Assembly: GCA_023416335.1 (NCBI GenBank) | Contig: JAEZHY010000215.1 | Location: 1 to 8,441 of the forward strand | Reading direction: 5' to 3' | DNA: 8,441 nucleotides | From: Pseudomonadota bacterium | GTDB lineage: Bacteria; Desulfobacterota; Syntrophobacteria; Syntrophobacterales; Syntrophobacteraceae | Shown here: positions 5,036-8,441 of the stretch, one piece after another | How positions within the stretch are numbered: position 1 is the first letter of the stretch | Layout of the letters: each line of letters begins with the position of its first letter | The notes under the pieces: generated by a model | The model's database searches: none | Seen by the model: only the letters and a program-made list of their open reading frames with translations | Told to the model about the DNA's origin: nothing | Position numbers and translations under genes: made by a program

Positions 5036-7024
5036 ATGTCTGATGAAAAAAAAGAAAAGGCCATCTCAATCGCAGAAGAGAAGAAGGCGAAAAAGGTTGA
5101 TTTTCGGGAGATGACGTCGTGCCAGTCTACCTTACAGATGCTCAAGAAAGCTGAGGCGGACGGACATGAAACGGTTTTCACCCGCGCGGCTGAGATGAAA
5201 CCTTGTCCAATCGGAGCCGATTCGGCCTGCTGCAAACACTGCTTCATGGGACCGTGCCGGCTCAATTCGAAAGACCCATATTCCCGGACTGGAATTTGTG
5301 GCGCCACGATAGATACCATCGCCGCCAGAAATTTTGCCCGAAACGTTGCAGCAGGCGGAGCTGCCCACACCGACCATGGCATGTCCATGCTGGATGTATT
5401 CCGTGACGTCGTGAATGGGAAGATCGCCCACTTCAAAATTCAGGATGAAGAAAAACTCATCAGAGTGGCGGAGAGCATCGGGATTCCCACCGAAAACCGG
5501 ACGATCAAAGATATCGCCAACGACCTCTACAAGGAACTGGAACGGACCTACACGCAGGTTACGGGCGAAATACCTTTCGCCAAGAGGGTTCCGCCCAAGA
5601 CCCTGGAACTCTGGCGGAAAGCAGGCATCGTCCCCCGCGGAGCGATGCGCGAGATAATGGAACTGATGCACCGCACCCATATGGGCGTCGACCAGGACTA
5701 CAAGAACATCATCAAGCAGTGCTCCCGGACCGCCCTTGCCGACGGATGGGGCGGGTCCATGGTTGCAACCGAAATCTCGGACATTCTTTTCGGTACGCCC
5801 GAGCCGAGGGTTGCGGGCGTCAACATGGGATTTCTCAAAGAGGACCAGGTCAACATCCTGATCCATGGTCATGAGCCCCTCCTTTTTGAAGGCATGATTG
5901 CCGCTTCGAACGATCCGGCAAACCTCGAGAAGGCCAAGGCAGCCGGAGCAAAAGGAATCAACCTGCTCGGAATGTGCTGCTCCGGTGCGGAAGTTCTCGG
6001 CCGCCACGGCGTTCCTCACGCCGGCAACTTCGTATCCGCCGAGCCGATCATTGCAACGGGCGCCGTTGATGCAATAGGCGTTGACGTCCAGTGTATCATG
6101 CAGGCCCTGCCCAAAATGGCCGACTGCTACGGAACGAAGTTCTTCACGACCAACCCGAGGGCCAGAATAGAAGGCGCGGAGCACTTCGAGTTCGAGGAAC
6201 ACGATCCGCTGGGCGCGCCGAACAAGATCATCGGCATGGCCATCGAACGTTACCGGAACCGGACCGCAAAGGTCGTGATTCCTCAGCGGCAGGACTGGGG
6301 CGTGCACGGCTTCTCCCACGAATATGTCAACTACATGCTGGGCGGCAAATTCCGCGGATCTTATACGCCTCTTAACGACAACATCATAAACGGGCGCATC
6401 CGTGGTGTTGCCGGCGTGGTGGGCTGTACCAACCCGCGGGTGAAGCAGGACTGGGTGCATGTCGAACTGGTCAAGGAACTCATCAAGAACAACGTGCTGG
6501 TGGTGCAGACCGGGTGTTCGCAGATCGCGCTTGCCAAGGCCGGCCTGATGAAGCCGGATGCGGCGGTGCTGGCTGGAGAAGGTCTCCAGGAAGTGTGCGA
6601 GACCGTCGGAATTCCTCCGGTCCTCAGCCTGGGATCCTGCGTTGATAACAGCCGAATCCTCATCGCCTGCTCAGAAATGGTCCGTATCGGCGGCCTCGGC
6701 GACAAGATCTCCGACCTGCCGGTTGCGGGAGCCGCTCCCGAGTACATGAGCGAAAAAGCGATATGCATCGGGCAGTATTTCGTTGCATCGGGCGTCTACA
6801 CCATTTTCGGCGTGACCTTCCCGACCGTCGAGGGCACCAGGTTCCACGACATGCTCTTTAACGGGCTCGAAGACGAAGGCTTCGGAAAATGGGGCTTTGC
6901 AACCGATCCGTACGAAATGGCCCAGATGATGATCGACCATATAGATAAGAAACGGGCCGCGCTCGGCCTTTCCGAGAAACGCGAACGGAAACTCTTCAGC
7001 ATGGAAGACCGGAGAACGGCGTAA
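5036..7024 (+). CDS. cooS: Anaerobic Ni-dependent carbon monoxide dehydrogenase, catalytic subunit
   Basis: This enzyme interconverts CO and CO2 with ferredoxin-type electron carriers. With AcsB it forms the CODH/ACS complex, so acsA is an equally good name. The N-terminal cluster region is complete: Cys57 and Cys65 fit the D-cluster, and Cys66, Cys69, Cys74 and Cys88 fit the B-cluster (CPIGADSACCKHCFMGPC...GIC). HTDHG (111-115) holds the proton-transfer histidine. C-cluster ligands appear in order: HGHEP (277-281), MCCSG (Cys314/315), VQCIM (Cys353), VGCTN (Cys464), QTGCS (Cys494) and GSCVDN (Cys535). The catalytic lysine is Lys574 in SEKAICIG. All key residues are therefore present. The Cys494-Cys535 gap is short because the loop before GSCVDN lacks the insertion I recall in the Carboxydothermus monofunctional enzyme. 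I chose the ATG at 5036 (662 residues), which has TGAGGTG at proper spacing. The ATG at 5024 would add four residues but has its purine run only 2 nt away. acsB follows after 88 bp. Confidence 0.95.
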   Translation: MSDEKKEKAISIAEEKKAKKVDFREMTSCQSTLQMLKKAEADGHETVFTRAAEMKPCPIGADSACCKHCFMGPCRLNSKDPYSRTGICGATIDTIAARNFARNVAAGGAAHTDHGMSMLDVFRDVVNGKIAHFKIQDEEKLIRVAESIGIPTENRTIKDIANDLYKELERTYTQVTGEIPFAKRVPPKTLELWRKAGIVPRGAMREIMELMHRTHMGVDQDYKNIIKQCSRTALADGWGGSMVATEISDILFGTPEPRVAGVNMGFLKEDQVNILIHGHEPLLFEGMIAASNDPANLEKAKAAGAKGINLLGMCCSGAEVLGRHGVPHAGNFVSAEPIIATGAVDAIGVDVQCIMQALPKMADCYGTKFFTTNPRARIEGAEHFEFEEHDPLGAPNKIIGMAIERYRNRTAKVVIPQRQDWGVHGFSHEYVNYMLGGKFRGSYTPLNDNIINGRIRGVAGVVGCTNPRVKQDWVHVELVKELIKNNVLVVQTGCSQIALAKAGLMKPDAAVLAGEGLQEVCETVGIPPVLSLGSCVDNSRILIACSEMVRIGGLGDKISDLPVAGAAPEYMSEKAICIGQYFVASGVYTIFGVTFPTVEGTRFHDMLFNGLEDEGFGKWGFATDPYEMAQMMIDHIDKKRAALGLSEKRERKLFSMEDRRTA

Positions 7025-7060
7025 TTCTCCCCGGTCCGGTGAAGATATCCGGCTCTTGAC

Positions 7061-7077
7061 ACCGGCTTGAAGCCGGT
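7061..7077 (+). other. Intercistronic hairpin between cooS and acsB
   Basis: ACCGGCT (7061-7067), a TGA loop and AGCCGGT (7071-7077) form a perfect 7-bp stem with a 3-nt loop, 36 nt after the cooS stop. No U tract follows, so it is not an intrinsic terminator. Such hairpins often mark processing or mRNA-stability points that set the ratio of neighbouring subunits; that role is inferred. Confidence 0.5.
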
Positions 7078-7112
7078 TGCGTTGAAGGAAAAATAGAAAA
7101 AAGGAGTTCAGA

Positions 7113-8441
7113 ATGTCCAGGTTAGTCGCTTTCGCTGCGATCCAGGGAGCATACAATATAGTGTCCAAGGCCGAAGGCAAATTCAAACAGGCCATGGACA
7201 AATACGGGCCGAACCAGCCGATCGGTTTCCCCAATACAGCTTATTACCTTCCGATCATTTACTCGGTCCTCGGCATCAAGATCGAAAAGCTGGCCGATGC
7301 CGAGCCCGTCATGAAAAGGTGTCGGGAGCTTCTGCCGAAGCACATAAAGGCCGAGCACAACATTCACCTTCCCTACCTGGGAGGGACGCTGGACGCCGGT
7401 ATGGCGGCGATTCTCGCCGAAGAGGTAGTCGAGGCGATCCGGTACGTGGAAGACCCCGATTACTACTGCCAGGGTGAAGAGTGCGATCTGGAAAACGGTC
7501 GCATCTGGCTTGGGGCTGCCGACGATACGATCATGAGAAAAAGAGGGATCGAGTTCGTCGATGGAAGCGCCCCTGGTTTTGCGGCAATCGTTGGCGCGGC
7601 GCCGAGTCCGGAAGTCGCGAAGATGATCGCCGAAGATTACCAGAAAAAGAACCTGTACGTGTTTATGTGCGCCAACCAGACCGGCACGACCTTCTCGCAG
7701 CAGCTTATCGATGCGGGCGTGCAGATCGGCTGGAACACGCGCCTCGTTCCTTTCGGTCCGGACATTTCCGCCGCGGTTTTCGCTCTCGGTTTCGCAAACC
7801 GGGCTGCAATGGCTTTCGGCGGTGTAAAGCCTGGCGACTACAATACCGTCCTCAAATACAACAAGGACCGCATATTTGCGTTCGTGAACGCCCTGGGCGA
7901 AGTCAACGCCGAATGGGCCGCGAACGCGGCCGGCGCCATCAACTGGGGATTCCCGACCATTGCCGATACGGATATCCCGGAAATCCTCCCGACCGGTATC
8001 TGTACCTATGAGCATGTCGTTTCGAGCATTCCTTACGACCAGATCACGGCGAAGTCGATCGAGGTACGCGGTCTCAAGGTGACCATCACCGAGATTCCGA
8101 TCCCGGTTTCCTACGGGCCGGCATTCGAAGGCGAGCGCGTCCGCAGGGACGACGTCTACCTGGAGTGCGGCGGCGGCAAGACGGCCTGCTGCGAACTGGT
8201 CCGCATTGCCGATATGGACGAGGTCGAAGACGGTCGGGTGGAAGTCATCGGCCCGGATCTGAAAGACGTCCAGCCGGGTTCGCACCTGCCCCTGGCTGTG
8301 GTGGTCGAAGTGGCCGGCCGCAAGATGCAGGAAGACTACGAGCCGATACTGGAACGCCAGATTCACCACCTCGTGAACTATGCCCAGGGCCTCATGCATA
8401 TCGGGCAGCGCGACATCGCCTGGTACAGGATCGGCAAGCAG
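7113..8441 (+). CDS. acsB: CO-methylating acetyl-CoA synthase (CODH/ACS beta/alpha subunit), partial at the 3' end
   Basis: This enzyme condenses CO, the corrinoid-bound methyl group and CoA into acetyl-CoA at a Ni-Ni-[4Fe-4S] A-cluster, and can run in reverse. The window holds 443 codons with no stop, out of roughly 730 in the family. The ATG at 7113 has AAAGGAG with a 6-nt spacer. Family blocks visible include GFPNTAYYLPIIY near the start, YYCQGEECDLENGR (117-130), MCANQTGTTFSQQL (185-198), PYDQITAKSIEVRG after TGICTYEHVV, and ECGGGKTACCELV (351-363). These cover the CODH-contacting N-terminal domain and most of the middle domain. The cysteines that bind the A-cluster belong to the C-terminal domain and lie beyond the edge, so catalytic competence cannot be judged. 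No frameshift is seen. It is the third gene of the operon after acsD and cooS. Confidence 0.94.
   Translation, partial: MSRLVAFAAIQGAYNIVSKAEGKFKQAMDKYGPNQPIGFPNTAYYLPIIYSVLGIKIEKLADAEPVMKRCRELLPKHIKAEHNIHLPYLGGTLDAGMAAILAEEVVEAIRYVEDPDYYCQGEECDLENGRIWLGAADDTIMRKRGIEFVDGSAPGFAAIVGAAPSPEVAKMIAEDYQKKNLYVFMCANQTGTTFSQQLIDAGVQIGWNTRLVPFGPDISAAVFALGFANRAAMAFGGVKPGDYNTVLKYNKDRIFAFVNALGEVNAEWAANAAGAINWGFPTIADTDIPEILPTGICTYEHVVSSIPYDQITAKSIEVRGLKVTITEIPIPVSYGPAFEGERVRRDDVYLECGGGKTACCELVRIADMDEVEDGRVEVIGPDLKDVQPGSHLPLAVVVEVAGRKMQEDYEPILERQIHHLVNYAQGLMHIGQRDIAWYRIGKQ

Noticed and set aside
5132..6460. 442-codon open frame on the - strand
   Set aside because: It is antisense to cooS, whose metal-ligand motifs are all present in the + frame.
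7056..7096. TTGACA between cooS and acsB as an internal promoter
   Set aside because: No acceptable -10 hexamer at 16-18 bp spacing.
7122..8399. 425-codon open frame on the - strand
   Set aside because: It is antisense to acsB; no recognisable protein and no independent start signals.

Overview
This window most likely comes from a Syntrophobacter-like Desulfobacterota (deltaproteobacterial) anaerobe that carries the Wood-Ljungdahl (reductive acetyl-CoA) pathway. The assignment is an inference. It rests on the bacterial-type CODH/ACS genes, the moderately GC-rich coding sequence, and recall of similar operons in syntrophic and sulfate-reducing deltaproteobacteria. No search was run.

The left part (1-2875) is read leftward. 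It holds the start of an exported, membrane-anchored protein of unknown function that runs off the left edge. Next come a small integral-membrane methyltransferase of the isoprenylcysteine carboxyl methyltransferase (ICMT) type and a tandem two-domain universal stress protein. The 760 bp between the last two hold no convincing gene. They do hold a 113-bp element with 36-bp imperfect terminal inverted repeats, probably a dispersed MITE/REP-like repeat, and a 20-bp near-palindrome.

Positions 2876-4021 are a long (1146 bp) divergent intergenic region. It contains a cluster of inverted repeats followed by a T8 run (3123-3238), a GC-rich palindrome, a plausible sigma70 promoter (TTGACA, 17 bp, TATGAA), a leader hairpin and a pyrimidine-rich tract. 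A strong ribosome binding site then precedes a TTG start codon.

The right part (4022-8441) is a rightward operon for the CODH/ACS complex. It contains acsD (corrinoid iron-sulfur protein small subunit), cooS/acsA (Ni-CO dehydrogenase) and the first 443 codons of acsB (acetyl-CoA synthase), which is cut by the right edge before the A-cluster. CODH interconverts CO2 and CO, the corrinoid protein carries the methyl group, and acetyl-CoA synthase joins CO, methyl and CoA. In a syntroph the pathway can run in either direction. acsC, the obligate partner of acsD, is not in the window and is probably further downstream.

I found no clearly undescribed system. The best leads are the structured divergent region upstream of the operon and the uncharacterised exported protein at the left edge.
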